64,000 bases of DNA from Rhizobium sp. J15 (GTDB lineage: Bacteria; Pseudomonadota; Alphaproteobacteria; Rhizobiales; Rhizobiaceae). Shown here in pieces: positions 9,283 through 18,494 of the stretch. How positions within the stretch are numbered: position 1 is the stretch's first letter; every line of letters begins with the position of its first letter. The position numbers were made by a program, and so were the translations under genes. The stretch covers positions 1 through 64,000 of the forward strand of contig NZ_NWSX01000019.1 in assembly GCF_002531825.1 (NCBI RefSeq). Reading direction: 5' to 3'. Below the pieces are notes generated by a model. The model worked only from the letters and a program-made list of their open reading frames with translations. It was not told where the DNA came from and searched no databases.

Positions 9283-10329
9283 TTACTTGCCTGTGGCCTT
9301 CATCAGCACCGCGCGTACATCGACACCCTGGCCCTGGAAGTCCTTGACGTTGTCCTTGGTAATCAGCGCCTGCGGCGTCGCCACAACGCGTGGCAGCTTC
9401 TGGCCCGCGACGAGGCGGAGGGCGACTTCCATCGCGACCTCGCCCGTCAGAACCGGGAAGCTGTCGACGGTGCCTGTGAGCTCACCGGCTTCGATCGACT
9501 TGTAGGCGTCCGAGATACCGTCGGTGCCGAAGACCACGACCTTGTCCTGCAGGCCGGCCGCCTTCACGGCTTCGACGACGCCGAGCGCCATGCCGTCGTT
9601 GTTGCAGTAGAAGCCAACGAGATCCGGATGCTGCTGGAGGATGGTGGTCGCCGCGTCGTAGGACATCTGCCGATCCCAGTTGCCGGGAACGCTTGCGACA
9701 ACGGTGAACTTGCCGCCTTCCTCGATCGTGCTTTTGAAGCCGCTGGTGCGCTGCACGGCAGCATAGACGCCCGCCTGGCCTTCGATGATCGCTACCTTGC
9801 CGCCGTTCGGGCGGTTTTCGACGAACCACTTGGCGACGCGGACGCCATTGTCGCGCTGCACATTGCCGACGTAATGCTCCGCCTGTGGGATCACCGCATC
9901 GTTGACATTGACGACCGGTACATTGGCCGCCTTGGCCTGTTCCATGACGGGCTGAAGATTGGCATCGGTCTGTGGGGAGACGAGCAGAACATTGTAGCCC
10001 TGTGTGACCATGCCTTCGGCGATCGTCAGCTGGCCGAGCTGGTCGCCTTCGCTCTGGGCGGCCTGATAGGCCACGGTCGCACCAAGCTTGTCCGCGAACT
10101 TCTGATAGCCCTTGCCGAGGGAGCGCCAGTATTCATTGGTCAGCGTCTTGGAGACACCGCCGACCTTGAGACCCTCAGGCAATTTCGGCAGCGGGCCGAG
10201 CTTGGCGTCAAGGTCGGACCAGTCCATGCGGTCCGGCTCGGAGTCCGAGTTGAGCGGCTTCAGTTCCTGCGCTGTCGCGATGCCAGCACAAAGGGTGGCG
10301 GCGAGAGCCGCGGCAAACAATCTCTTCAT
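9283..10329 (-). CDS. Periplasmic sugar-binding protein of ABC transporter
   Basis: A 348-residue Peripla_BP_4 (RbsB-like) protein. A Sec signal peptide is evident (MKRLFAAALAATLCAGIATA, cleavage after about residue 20). The two-lobe fold is suggested by VGGVSKTLTNEYW and VVVFGTDGISDAYKSIEAG, the latter typical of ligand-binding loops of sugar-binding proteins. About 45 residues precede the first lobe, longer than in RbsB. It should bind a monosaccharide or polyol and deliver it to the permease encoded downstream. A good gggagg ribosome site precedes the ATG. Confidence 0.92.
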   Translation of the reverse strand: MKRLFAAALAATLCAGIATAQELKPLNSDSEPDRMDWSDLDAKLGPLPKLPEGLKVGGVSKTLTNEYWRSLGKGYQKFADKLGATVAYQAAQSEGDQLGQLTIAEGMVTQGYNVLLVSPQTDANLQPVMEQAKAANVPVVNVNDAVIPQAEHYVGNVQRDNGVRVAKWFVENRPNGGKVAIIEGQAGVYAAVQRTSGFKSTIEEGGKFTVVASVPGNWDRQMSYDAATTILQQHPDLVGFYCNNDGMALGVVEAVKAAGLQDKVVVFGTDGISDAYKSIEAGELTGTVDSFPVLTGEVAMEVALRLVAGQKLPRVVATPQALITKDNVKDFQGQGVDVRAVLMKATGK

Positions 10330-10355
10330 GGAATTCCTCCCGGGGTTAAGTCTGT

Positions 10356-11345
10356 TCAGTGGTCCGCGCCGAGCATCAACTCCTGTACGATGGCCTGCGT
10401 GGAAACGGCGTCCTGTCGGTCAATCGCGCTCGAAAGGCGACTGTCCTGCTCGAGGCGGTCGACGACCCTCAACATCCTTTGGACGGTCTGGATGTTGACC
10501 TCGCATTCGCGGACCGGGTCGAGACCGGTCAAGTCGGGGAAAGTGTCGAAGTAGATCGCGCCGTTATAGCCGTCCCGTCGAATCTGGCGGAGCAATTCGA
10601 CGGTCTGCAGCGTGTGAACGGCGCCGACCATCAGCCCGTCGTCTCGCTTGGCGTACCCATCGTTCAGATGGACGCCGAGAATCCGGCTGTGACGCGCGAT
10701 CAGGGCCGCTGCAAAGGAGGGCTGTTCATCGGCGTAAAGTACATGGGCGAAGTCGAGCGTGACCCCGAGATTCTCCGTCCCGACTTCCTTGATAGCGAGC
10801 AGCGTCGTCGCTGCATCAGGCAGCAGGCTGTAGGAGCGTGGCTCGTTTGGTTTGTATTCGATGGAAATCAGGCAATCTGGATCATGTCGACAAACTTCAC
10901 GAATTCCTTCAATTTCGTGTTGCCACATGGCGGCATAATCGGCCTGGAAGGCGTAATCGAAACCATCCTGGCCGAGCCAGATGGTCATCAGATTTACGCC
11001 GGCCTCGCGGGCTGCATCGATTCCCTTCTTCGTCAGATCGATCGCTTCGCGGCGAACCGCTTCTTCGGGATGGGTGAACGCGCCGAGCTTGAAGTCCGGA
11101 TTTGTGTAGTACCGCATGGCGAAGCCGTTGATCGACAGGCCGAGATCACTGAGCTTCCGGCCTAACTCGGCGGGATTGTCGTTCACGTGATCGGGGTAAT
11201 TCAAGTCGAGGTCGGTCAATCCCTGGACGCGGGCCGCACGCTGCGCCATCTGCGTGACGGACGGCTTTCCGGACTGCCCCGGCCAGGCAAGGTGCGCACC
11301 AGAGGCGAAGGAATTCAATCTTGTGGCAAAACGTGTCCGGCTCAA
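10356..11345 (-). CDS. Sugar phosphate isomerase/epimerase (TIM barrel, AP_endonuc_2)
   Basis: A xylose-isomerase-like TIM-barrel enzyme of about 329 residues. Metal-site features are visible: Glu in SIEYKPNEP, Asp/His in GVTLDFAHV, His in LGVHLNDGY and an acidic residue in AIYFDTFPD. Members isomerise or epimerise ketoses or keto acids. First gene of the sugar operon, 26 bases ahead of the binding-protein gene. I prefer a TTG start at 11345 (agga 8 bases upstream, and homologues usually begin close to the TRFATRLNSFASG segment) over a GTG at 11375 that lacks a ribosome site. The region 11385-11415 upstream is AT-rich and probably holds the operon promoter. Confidence 0.88.
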   Translation of the reverse strand: MSRTRFATRLNSFASGAHLAWPGQSGKPSVTQMAQRAARVQGLTDLDLNYPDHVNDNPAELGRKLSDLGLSINGFAMRYYTNPDFKLGAFTHPEEAVRREAIDLTKKGIDAAREAGVNLMTIWLGQDGFDYAFQADYAAMWQHEIEGIREVCRHDPDCLISIEYKPNEPRSYSLLPDAATTLLAIKEVGTENLGVTLDFAHVLYADEQPSFAAALIARHSRILGVHLNDGYAKRDDGLMVGAVHTLQTVELLRQIRRDGYNGAIYFDTFPDLTGLDPVRECEVNIQTVQRMLRVVDRLEQDSRLSSAIDRQDAVSTQAIVQELMLGADH

Positions 11346-11628
11346 GGCATTCGTCCTATTTTTGAGTCTCCGCACTACTTTACATCGATTTATAATATTG
11401 TGAAGTGAATTTCGCGCCTGGACTTAGTTTTGTCCGTAAGCCGGCTTGGCGTTTGCGGCACGATTCACCGAGTTGGCGATAGGACCCATTCGAAGCCAAG
11501 CGTTCATCTGGGACATAGAAGGACGCGTGCCGCTCGCAGTTCCATAATTCCGCTTATGCAATGTTATGATATAACGGATTACGTCCAAGTGCTTCGTGCC
11601 GACAAGTTCGCGGCTGCCACTTCCAGGC

Positions 11629-12540
11629 TTAAGCAGCCTGATCTGCCGCAACAGCGACCAGTTCTTCCACAGCAAATCTAAGGCTATCGCTCAGCTTTCG
11701 ATCTTTTTGCCAGACAACGACATAATGATACACGGCCCCCGGTTGGAACGGCCGAGACTCCACGCCAAAACTGGCATATTCCTTCGCAATAATCTCATTC
11801 GTGATCGAAACGCCGATACCTGTCATGACATAGCCGATATCGTGGCCGTTGGCGTCATATTCCACGGCGATATCGGGCGCAGTTCCCATATATCGAAGGG
11901 CATTGACGCTCATTTGGTGAGACGCAAACTGCGGGTCGATGTCGATGATAGGCTCGCCGACAAGATCTTCCGCGGTGACAACCTGCTGTGTCGTAAATCG
12001 ATGGTTTGATGGAAAAAGACACACGTTGGTGGCCGAGCCGATCGGCATCCAATCAAGGGTGCGTTCATCGATAGGCAAGCGAGAGATGCCAAGGTCCGAG
12101 CGACCGTTCAACACGTGAGCTGCGATTTGCTCATATGTGCCTGTCTTCACCTGGACGGCGTAAGAACGGCTCCTCTCCCGGATCCTTCGGACGACCCTCG
12201 GCAGCGTTGAAAATGAAAAAGCATTTGGCGCCGCGATCCCGATCAGCCGCGTGTCGTTGCTCCGCAAAAACTCGATTGAGGGCCCGATGCGATCAAGACC
12301 AGTAAAAGCAGCATCGATGGTGCGCAGAAACTCCCAGGCCTTAGCTGTTGGGACCAGTCTGTTATTTTCCCGGCGGAAAAGTCCGAAGCCGATCGTCTCC
12401 TCCAGTTGCTTGATGTTCTGGCTGACCGCCGGCTGCGTTATTTTCAACACCTGCGCGGCAAGCCTTTCCGACCCGGCACGCATGACCTCGCGCAGGATTT
12501 GAAGTTGGCGAACCTTCACTCCGGAGCCGGTGATCTCCAT
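11629..12540 (-). CDS. LysR-family transcriptional regulator
   Basis: A 303-residue LTTR. The N-terminal winged HTH (about 8-67) contains LKITQPAVSQNIKQLEE and GFGLFRRENNRLVPTAKA. The substrate-binding domain begins at about residue 95. It is convergent or unlinked to obvious targets: the TIM-barrel sugar operon ends the other side and the truncated EamA gene lies immediately upstream on the same strand. Its 5' end abuts the broken EamA reading frame, so the LysR gene appears to sit at a rearrangement junction. Effector unknown. Confidence 0.92.
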   Translation of the reverse strand: MEITGSGVKVRQLQILREVMRAGSERLAAQVLKITQPAVSQNIKQLEETIGFGLFRRENNRLVPTAKAWEFLRTIDAAFTGLDRIGPSIEFLRSNDTRLIGIAAPNAFSFSTLPRVVRRIRERSRSYAVQVKTGTYEQIAAHVLNGRSDLGISRLPIDERTLDWMPIGSATNVCLFPSNHRFTTQQVVTAEDLVGEPIIDIDPQFASHQMSVNALRYMGTAPDIAVEYDANGHDIGYVMTGIGVSITNEIIAKEYASFGVESRPFQPGAVYHYVVVWQKDRKLSDSLRFAVEELVAVAADQAA

Positions 12541-12549
12541 GGCTTACAT

Positions 12550-12844
12550 CCCTTGGCGTAGTTCCAGAAGGCACGAACTGCATGCCCCAGAACAACGGCC
12601 CGTAGCAAAGCGTGATCATCAGCAGGCTGACGATGACAAGACGTTTCTTATCTGCCTTAGCGACCGCCTTTCGTTGCCCTCTCGCCCAAGCCAATGCGAT
12701 GAAGACGGCACCTGCCACCATGAATCGCGTTGCGGCAAACATCATCGGCGGCACCGTTTGCACGCCTAGCTTGACGGCGACCCAGGTCAAACCCCAAACG
12801 AAGCACAAAACGACAAATTTCAGCATATTGCGGGGAGACGACAT
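12550..12844 (-). pseudogene. Truncated EamA/RhaT drug-metabolite transporter (N-terminal third)
   Basis: From the ATG at 12844 the frame encodes about 97 residues of an EamA exporter: a first TM with FVVLCFVWGLTWVAVKLG, then PPMMFAATRFMVAGAVFIALAW and LVIVSLLMITLCYGPLFWGMQFVPSGTT. EamA proteins have ten TMs and about 290 residues. Here the sequence ends after the third TM, and the frame continues only as antisense-like residues inside the LysR gene. The promoter and operator side toward the CGNR gene is intact. The remnant is the 5' part of a formerly divergent regulator-exporter pair. Confidence 0.8.
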
Positions 12845-12859
12845 TTGCCCGGCCTTGCA

Positions 12860-12893
12860 TTGTAACGGTTAAAGGTTATTTATACCGTTACAA
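12860..12893. promoter_or_regulatory. Inverted-repeat operator between EamA remnant and CGNR gene
   Basis: Exact 10-bp arms ttgtaacggt (12860-12869) and accgttacaa (12884-12893) are separated by 14 bases, in the only divergent intergenic space here. The centre is AT-rich, with tatacc at 12881-12886 as a possible -10 element. Position and symmetry suit a dimeric repressor, most simply the CGNR protein itself; that assignment is inference. Confidence 0.65.
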
Positions 12894-12920
12894 CCTGGTT
12901 GCTCAGGAGTTGTTCCAGGC

Positions 12921-13532
12921 ATGTCTACCTCGACAGCTGATATGCGCCTCAGCGGCGGTCATCCGGCCCTCGACCTCGCCAATACCGTCGATAGCAGGCG
13001 TGACCGCTGGGGGCCGGACCTCCTGGGGTCATTCGCGGATTTGCTTATCCTGGCCGAACGGCTCGGCCGCATCGATCAGTACGCCGCATCACGACTTCGC
13101 AGGCAGATGGAAAGCGACCCCGCGAAGGCCGCTGACGCGCTGGCGGACGCTCTCGCGCTGCGTGAATCGATATACCGGCTCTTTCTTTCCGAGGAGACCG
13201 GGCAACGCTCCCCGATCGACGATCTCCGCTTCTTGGAGGATCGTGCGCGTCTCGGCCGGGTCCATCAGGTCCTTGCGGCAAAAGGCGTCGGTTACTTGTG
13301 GACGTTGCCTTTCGACGACCTTTGCCAGCTGACTCAGCTCTTTGCGATCGAGGCGGTCGAACTGTTGATCGAGCGCGATCGGCGGCGGTCGGTACGAGAG
13401 TGCAAGGGCAACAATTGTGGATGGCTGTTTCTGGATCATTCCAAGAGCGGACGACGAATTTGGTGCTCTGACGCGACATGCGGCAGCCACACGCGCATCA
13501 AGCGCTTCCGATCCCGAATGAAGGCAATTTAG
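12921..13532 (+). CDS. ABATE/CGNR zinc-finger transcriptional regulator
   Basis: A 203-residue protein with an N-terminal ABATE domain (GGHPALDLANTVDSR, then a helical region to about 150) and a C-terminal CGNR zinc finger (CKGNNCGWLFLDHSKSGRRIWCSDATCGS), whose four cysteines should bind zinc. CGNR proteins are DNA-binding regulators often divergent from EamA/RhaT exporters, exactly the arrangement here, although the exporter is truncated. The ATG is 10 bases after caggag. An inverted repeat 27-60 bases upstream is its probable operator. Confidence 0.92.
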   Translation: MSTSTADMRLSGGHPALDLANTVDSRRDRWGPDLLGSFADLLILAERLGRIDQYAASRLRRQMESDPAKAADALADALALRESIYRLFLSEETGQRSPIDDLRFLEDRARLGRVHQVLAAKGVGYLWTLPFDDLCQLTQLFAIEAVELLIERDRRRSVRECKGNNCGWLFLDHSKSGRRIWCSDATCGSHTRIKRFRSRMKAI

Positions 13533-13738
13533 CTGGTGGGGCCGAGGCGCTCCGCACGAAGAAATTCCAAAAGAGACGGCCGGAACGGCGGAAAAGCTCC
13601 ATTTGCGGAGGCACCTGCATCCTTTTCTCCAACATGGACGAACATGATGCTCGCCGAGGGGCGCTTCCAACGGGAACCCGCGTCTTCAGTCTGTCGGACT
13701 TAAGGTCCTCAGATCCGTCAAGGATGTTGGCCCGGCGC

Positions 13739-14488
13739 TCAAAGATAGGCTCGCGAAAAGAATACCGCGGTTGTCAAAAGGGCGACCGCAAGGGTTAGCA
13801 TCCGAACGATCGGTGATGGCAGCCTACGTCCGACATGCGCTCCGATCCACCCGCCGATAACAGCTCCGAAGGTCATGGCGATGCACTGTTGCCAGACGAT
13901 TGCCCCGGCCATTACGAAGACGATTACGGCGACCGCGTTTGCGGCAGTGACCATCACCATTCTTGTCGGATTCAGGCTCTTGATCTCCCCGCCCCCAAAT
14001 ACGCTCCATGCCGCAAGCATCATGAGACCCACTGCGCCGCCAAAATAGCCGCCGTAAAGACCGAGAAGAAACTGAACCGCTACGAAGGCTGGAATATTTG
14101 GACGTGCCTGCGTCTGGAGCTTGACGCTGAGCCTTGGCCCTGCGCCCAGCATCAATGTCGCCACCAGCAAAAGCCACGGCAGAATTCCGTCGAAAATCCT
14201 GGATGGGGTCAGCAGCAATAAAAGGCTTCCGGCCACACCACCCAACACCGTCACGATGGCGATGGCGGCGACATTGACACCACACACACTCTTAACGCCG
14301 TCGCGGTAGACCCACGAACTCGCCATTCCGCCGGGAAACAAGGCTAAGGTGCTTGTCGCGTTTGCGGCAACCGACGGCACGCCGACCGATATCAGCGCAG
14401 GCAGGGATACGAACGACCCGCCACCCGCCAACGCATTCATGCTGCCTGCCAACAAGCCGGCCAAAAAAAGAAGAATGACATCAGTCAC
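13739..14488 (-). CDS. TSUP/TauE-SafE family membrane permease
   Basis: A 249-residue integral membrane protein with about eight TMs. The family motif region is GSMNALAGGGSFVSLPALISVG near the N-terminus, with a related half-repeat LGLYGGYFGGAVGLMMLA in the middle. Members export or import sulfite, sulfonates or small organic acids. Neighbours give no metabolic context, so the substrate is unknown. It converges on the CGNR gene with about 200 bases between, in which I see no gene. Confidence 0.88.
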   Translation of the reverse strand: MTDVILLFLAGLLAGSMNALAGGGSFVSLPALISVGVPSVAANATSTLALFPGGMASSWVYRDGVKSVCGVNVAAIAIVTVLGGVAGSLLLLLTPSRIFDGILPWLLLVATLMLGAGPRLSVKLQTQARPNIPAFVAVQFLLGLYGGYFGGAVGLMMLAAWSVFGGGEIKSLNPTRMVMVTAANAVAVIVFVMAGAIVWQQCIAMTFGAVIGGWIGAHVGRRLPSPIVRMLTLAVALLTTAVFFSRAYL

Positions 14489-14889
14489 TTCCAGGTTACC
14501 TCAGCGTTTGCATTCCGCCAGCCCAGCGACAAGGCGCCACGTCTGCCTCTTACGGATGGTACGCTGCCACAAGTCTCGATCCTGAGGGAAGAGGGCTTGA
14601 TCGAGCGGAAAGTCTACTCACACCTACTGCTCCCTCCATCGACGAACCGTCGCTTACTAGCGCACCTCTTCTACCGGACAACAGGGTTTGAGTTCAGACA
14701 AGCGCTGCTTGTCAGCTCGAAACCGGTTTCCCAGTCGCGCAAGCTTTGAAATGAAAGCCGAAGCCGTCGTTCAGCGTAGACCAATATTTGGCGTTGAGCC
14801 CCTTCCTGACGCGCTTTTTCTCCTCGAAATCAGTCTCGTGAAGGTCGCAGCGGTCAGTTGCGGCTGCAACAGGCTCCAGTCTATTCGGA
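14489..14889 (+). other. Intergenic stretch with possible regulator fragment
   Basis: No intact gene. On the plus strand the frame ending with TGA at 14747-14749 includes SILREEGLIERKVYSH, which resembles the recognition-wing part of HxlR-type winged-helix regulators. The rest of that domain is missing and no start codon is convincing. It may be a decayed HxlR fragment or chance similarity. Confidence 0.25.
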
Positions 14890-16572
14890 TTACGCAGCCG
14901 ACGGCGCATCGGTTGGATTCAGCCACTTTGGCTTAGGAACCGCCCTTAGCAGGGCGTGTGTGTACGCATGTTGCGGCGCGCCGAACAGTGTCGAAGTCGG
15001 ACCCTCCTCGACAATCCTTCCCTGCTTCATCACCAAGATTCGATCGGCAAAATGCCGCACAATCGGCAGGTCGTGAGTGATGAAGATATAGGAGAGGCCG
15101 AGCCGCGTGCGAAGATCGGCGAGCAGATCGATCACCTGTGCCTGGATTGAGACATCAAGGGCGGAGACCGCCTCGTCGCAGACGATCAGTTCCGGCTCGC
15201 TCGCCAGCGCCCGGGCAATGGCGATACGCTGACGCTGGCCGCCGGAGAACTGGTGTGGGTAGCGCTCGGCATGTTCCGGCCGCAGGCCGACCAGCTCAAG
15301 AAGTTCCGCGACACGGTCTCGCCACTTGCTCCTGGGCAGGAGGTCACGATGGATCGCCCAAGGCTCCGAGATGATGGCTCGGACGTTCATGCGCGGGTTC
15401 ATAGAACCATATGGATCCTGAAAGACCATCTGGACCTTACGCCTGAATGCTACGAGGCGCTTCCCGTTCATCTCGAAGATGTTTTCGCCTGCATAGATCG
15501 CTTTGCCGGAACTTGGTTCGTTGAGCCGCAGCAGAATGCGTGCGATGCTCGACTTGCCTGAACCCGACTCCCCGACGATGCCGAGCGTCTCACCTTTCCT
15601 AACCTCAAAACAGACGTCGTCGACGGCCTTGAAACTGCGCTTTGCGGCGAAGGCGCCGGATCCAAGTGTATATTCCTTTGTTAGGCGCTCGACCTTGAGA
15701 AGCGTCTCGCTTGCCACATCCGTCGATCGCCTGTGTGATGCTTCCGCCGCCTCGCCATGCGGGAGTGCGGCGATCAGGCGGCGCGTATAAGGGTGTTGCG
15801 GGCGGTCGAACACCTCTTGGGCGAGACCGGATTCGACAATTTTCCCGCCATTCATGACGATGATCCGGTCGGCCATGGATGCGGCGACCTCGAGATCGTG
15901 GGTAATCATGACAAGCGCCATGCCGGTCTCGCGCTGGAGGTCGCGCAGGAGATCGAGAATCTGCGCCTGGACGCTGACGTCCAGCGCCGTCGTGGGCTCG
16001 TCGGCGATGAGAATGTCAGGCTTCAACGCAATTGCCATGGCGATCATCACGCGCTGCCGCTGGCCGCCGGAGAATTGATGCGGATAAAAATCTACCCGGC
16101 TTTCCGGCTCGGGGATGCCGACGCGTCGCAGCAACTCTATAGCGTTGGCCCGTGCCTGCCTGCCATGTGCGGCATCATGGCTCTCGAACACCTCCCCGAT
16201 TTGCCGTCCAACGGTGTAGACGGGATTGAGATAGGCAAGCGGATCCTGAAAGATCATCGCGATCCGACGGCCGTTGATGTTTCGGCGATCCTCCGTATTC
16301 AGGCGTGACAGCTCGACGCCATCGAAGACGCACGATCCACCGACGATATCGCCAGGCGGACAGTCGACGAGGTCCATCACCGTGCTGGTGCTGACGCTCT
16401 TGCCCGAGCCGCTTTCGCCGAGAATAACGAGTGTCTCGCCTTGGTTGACATGAAAGGAGACGTTGTCGACCGCACGAACCGGCGCGTCATTCGAGAGAAA
16501 GTCGACGGTGAGCCCATCTAACTTGAGGATCGGCCGTTCATCTTTGGCAATGGAATCGGGCGCGTTCGTCAT
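14890..16572 (-). CDS. Fused dipeptide/oligopeptide-type ABC ATPase (DppD-DppF)
   Basis: A 560-residue protein joining two oligopeptide-type ABC ATPases, as in GsiA. Each half has Walker A GESGSGKS, the signature FSGGQRQR and a Walker B (LIADEPTTALDVS; IVCDEAVSALDVS). In the second half the usual DEPT reads DEAV, as is common in DppF. The oligo_HPY tail after each half is present. It powers the two permeases encoded upstream; its ATG overlaps the DppC-like stop by 4 bases. Last gene of the operon headed by the FadR-type regulator. Confidence 0.94.
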   Translation of the reverse strand: MTNAPDSIAKDERPILKLDGLTVDFLSNDAPVRAVDNVSFHVNQGETLVILGESGSGKSVSTSTVMDLVDCPPGDIVGGSCVFDGVELSRLNTEDRRNINGRRIAMIFQDPLAYLNPVYTVGRQIGEVFESHDAAHGRQARANAIELLRRVGIPEPESRVDFYPHQFSGGQRQRVMIAMAIALKPDILIADEPTTALDVSVQAQILDLLRDLQRETGMALVMITHDLEVAASMADRIIVMNGGKIVESGLAQEVFDRPQHPYTRRLIAALPHGEAAEASHRRSTDVASETLLKVERLTKEYTLGSGAFAAKRSFKAVDDVCFEVRKGETLGIVGESGSGKSSIARILLRLNEPSSGKAIYAGENIFEMNGKRLVAFRRKVQMVFQDPYGSMNPRMNVRAIISEPWAIHRDLLPRSKWRDRVAELLELVGLRPEHAERYPHQFSGGQRQRIAIARALASEPELIVCDEAVSALDVSIQAQVIDLLADLRTRLGLSYIFITHDLPIVRHFADRILVMKQGRIVEEGPTSTLFGAPQHAYTHALLRAVPKPKWLNPTDAPSAA

Positions 16573-17492
16573 CGGGCGGCCTTTCGCAAAGTCTGCAGAC
16601 GCCAGCGTTGTTGCGGATCAGCGGCGGTTCTGGCCCAGTTCGACAGGATGTTGAGAGACAGCGTCGTCAGCATGATGGCGAGGCCTGGCCAGAAGGCAAT
16701 CCACCAGGCGGTGGAAAGATAGCCGCGTCCATTTGCAACCATTGCGCCCCAGGTGAAATCCGGAGGTTGGACGCCGAGGCCCAGAAAACTTAGTGCCGAC
16801 TCCGACAGAATGACTGTGGCAAAGTCTATGGCGGCGATCGTTACCAAAGTAGGCAGGACGAGCGGCGCGATATGCCGCAAGATGATCCGCACGGAGCCAG
16901 CACCCATGGAGCGAGCCGCGCTGACGAACATGCGCTCGCGCAGTTCCAGCACCTCGGCACGTGCCGTCCTGAGATAGATCGGCATGCGGGTAATGGCGAG
17001 CACGATGACGAGATTGGTGATGCTCGGGCCAAGCGTATAGAGCACGATCAGCGCCAGAAGCAGCGATGGAAAGCTCATCACGATATCGGCGAGGCGCAGG
17101 ATCAGATGACTGTACCATCGTTCGGAGTAGCCGGCGACAAGACCGAGTGTGCCGCCGACCAGCATCGAGGAAAAGACCGCCGCAGCGGCAATGCCGAGGG
17201 TGCTCTGCGCGCCGACGATCAGCCTGGCGAGTATCGGCCGACCGAGAGTGTCGGCGCCGAGAAAGTAGACCCAGGCGTGGTCCAGCGAAAAGGGAGGAAG
17301 ATTGCGCTGGCGCAACCCAAGCCGCGACGCGGCGTCGCCGACGATCCATGGGCCAAGGATGGCCGCCAAGACAAAAAGCGCAAGGAAGATTGCCGCAGCC
17401 AGCGCCAGCCTGTCTCGCCGCAAATAGGAAAGCAGGACCCGGCTGGTTCCGGGAGTTGCCGCAGGCTTGGCATCAGGAGTGATGATCGTCAT
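16569..17492 (-). CDS. ABC transporter permease, DppC/OppC family
   Basis: A 307-residue permease with an N-terminal OppC_N segment (TM at about 30-52), then a periplasmic loop and five further TMs. The EAA loop region reads ARSMGAGSVRIILRHIAP, which contacts the ATPase. Family context LGADTLGRPILARLIVGAQ is characteristic of DppC. It pairs with the DppB-like permease 3 bases upstream. Confidence 0.93.
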   Translation of the reverse strand: MTIITPDAKPAATPGTSRVLLSYLRRDRLALAAAIFLALFVLAAILGPWIVGDAASRLGLRQRNLPPFSLDHAWVYFLGADTLGRPILARLIVGAQSTLGIAAAAVFSSMLVGGTLGLVAGYSERWYSHLILRLADIVMSFPSLLLALIVLYTLGPSITNLVIVLAITRMPIYLRTARAEVLELRERMFVSAARSMGAGSVRIILRHIAPLVLPTLVTIAAIDFATVILSESALSFLGLGVQPPDFTWGAMVANGRGYLSTAWWIAFWPGLAIMLTTLSLNILSNWARTAADPQQRWRLQTLRKAAR

Positions 17493-17495
17493 GGC

Positions 17496-18410
17496 TCAAT
17501 ACCGGATGCGCGGATCGAGAAATGCATAGAGCAGATCGATCGCAATGTTCAGGATGAAGATGGCAGTCGCCGTAACCAGGATCGTCGACTGGACAACGGC
17601 AAAATCACGCTGGATGATCGAGTCGATCATCAACTTACCGATGCCCGGCCAACCGAAAATAGACTCCACGACAACGGCGCCGTTGACGAGACCTGTGGCG
17701 AGGTCGCCGGCGACCGTCACCACGGGTAGAAGCGAATTGCGCAGCGCGTGGCCGAAGATGATCTTCTGCCGGCGAACCCCTTTGGCGCGTGCGGTCTTGA
17801 TATAGGGCGAGGCAAGTGCCGACAGCATGGTGCCGCGTACGACCTGGACAAGAAGTCCGAAGGGCCGGAGCATCAGGACGAAGATCGGCATGATCCAATG
17901 GGCACCGGTGCCGGTGCCGGATGTTGGCAGAACCTCCAGTCCGACCGCGAAGAGCAGAATGCCGACGATCGCGATCCAGAAGTCCGGAGCGCTTGCACCG
18001 GCCAGGGAAGCGAGGCTGGCGATACGGTCGAAAAGGCTGCCGGGACGTGCTGCGGCGAGCGATCCGACGAGGATTGCCAGCGCCGTCGAAAGCGTGATCG
18101 CAACGACAGCAAGTTTCAGCGTCTCCGGAAAGGCCTGGAGCGCCACCTCCATCGCCGAGCGGTTCTGGCGCAGCGACTGGCCGAAATCAAGGTGCAGCAG
18201 GTCCTTCAGATATTCCGTGAACTGCCAGGGGATGGGCTGATCAAGGCCGTTCAATTTCGCAAATGCAGCGCGCGCCTCGGCCGTCGCGTCGAGCGGCAGA
18301 TACAGGGCAGACGGGTCGCCGGTGAGCCGCGTCAGGAAGAAAACCAGCGTCAGTAGGCCGATGACCGACAGGATGCTGTGGGACGCACGGCGCCCTATAT
18401 AGCTGAACAT
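17496..18410 (-). CDS. ABC transporter permease, DppB/OppB family
   Basis: A 304-residue permease with six TMs. The N-terminus (FSYIGRRASHSILSVIGLLT) and the FFLTRLTGDP motif are typical of DppB, and the EAA loop reads TARAKGVRRQKIIFGHALRN. It forms the heterodimeric channel with the downstream DppC-like protein. It is separated from the binding-protein gene by 84 bases holding a strong hairpin. Confidence 0.93.
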   Translation of the reverse strand: MFSYIGRRASHSILSVIGLLTLVFFLTRLTGDPSALYLPLDATAEARAAFAKLNGLDQPIPWQFTEYLKDLLHLDFGQSLRQNRSAMEVALQAFPETLKLAVVAITLSTALAILVGSLAAARPGSLFDRIASLASLAGASAPDFWIAIVGILLFAVGLEVLPTSGTGTGAHWIMPIFVLMLRPFGLLVQVVRGTMLSALASPYIKTARAKGVRRQKIIFGHALRNSLLPVVTVAGDLATGLVNGAVVVESIFGWPGIGKLMIDSIIQRDFAVVQSTILVTATAIFILNIAIDLLYAFLDPRIRY

Positions 18411-18458
18411 TTCCGATGCCCTTCGTGCGTATCGCGTAGAAGCATGTCAGATCGGTTC

Positions 18459-18482
18459 GCAGGGTGGCGCCAGCCACCCTGC
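18459..18482 (-). other. Perfect 10-bp intercistronic hairpin
   Basis: The arms gcagggtggc (18459-18468) and gccaccctgc (18473-18482) are exact complements around a 4-base loop, between the binding-protein and DppB-like genes. No U-tract follows on the minus strand, so it is more likely an mRNA-stability or attenuation hairpin that raises binding protein over permeases than a full terminator. The function is inferred from position. Confidence 0.65.
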
Positions 18483-18494
18483 CCATCGCTTCGA

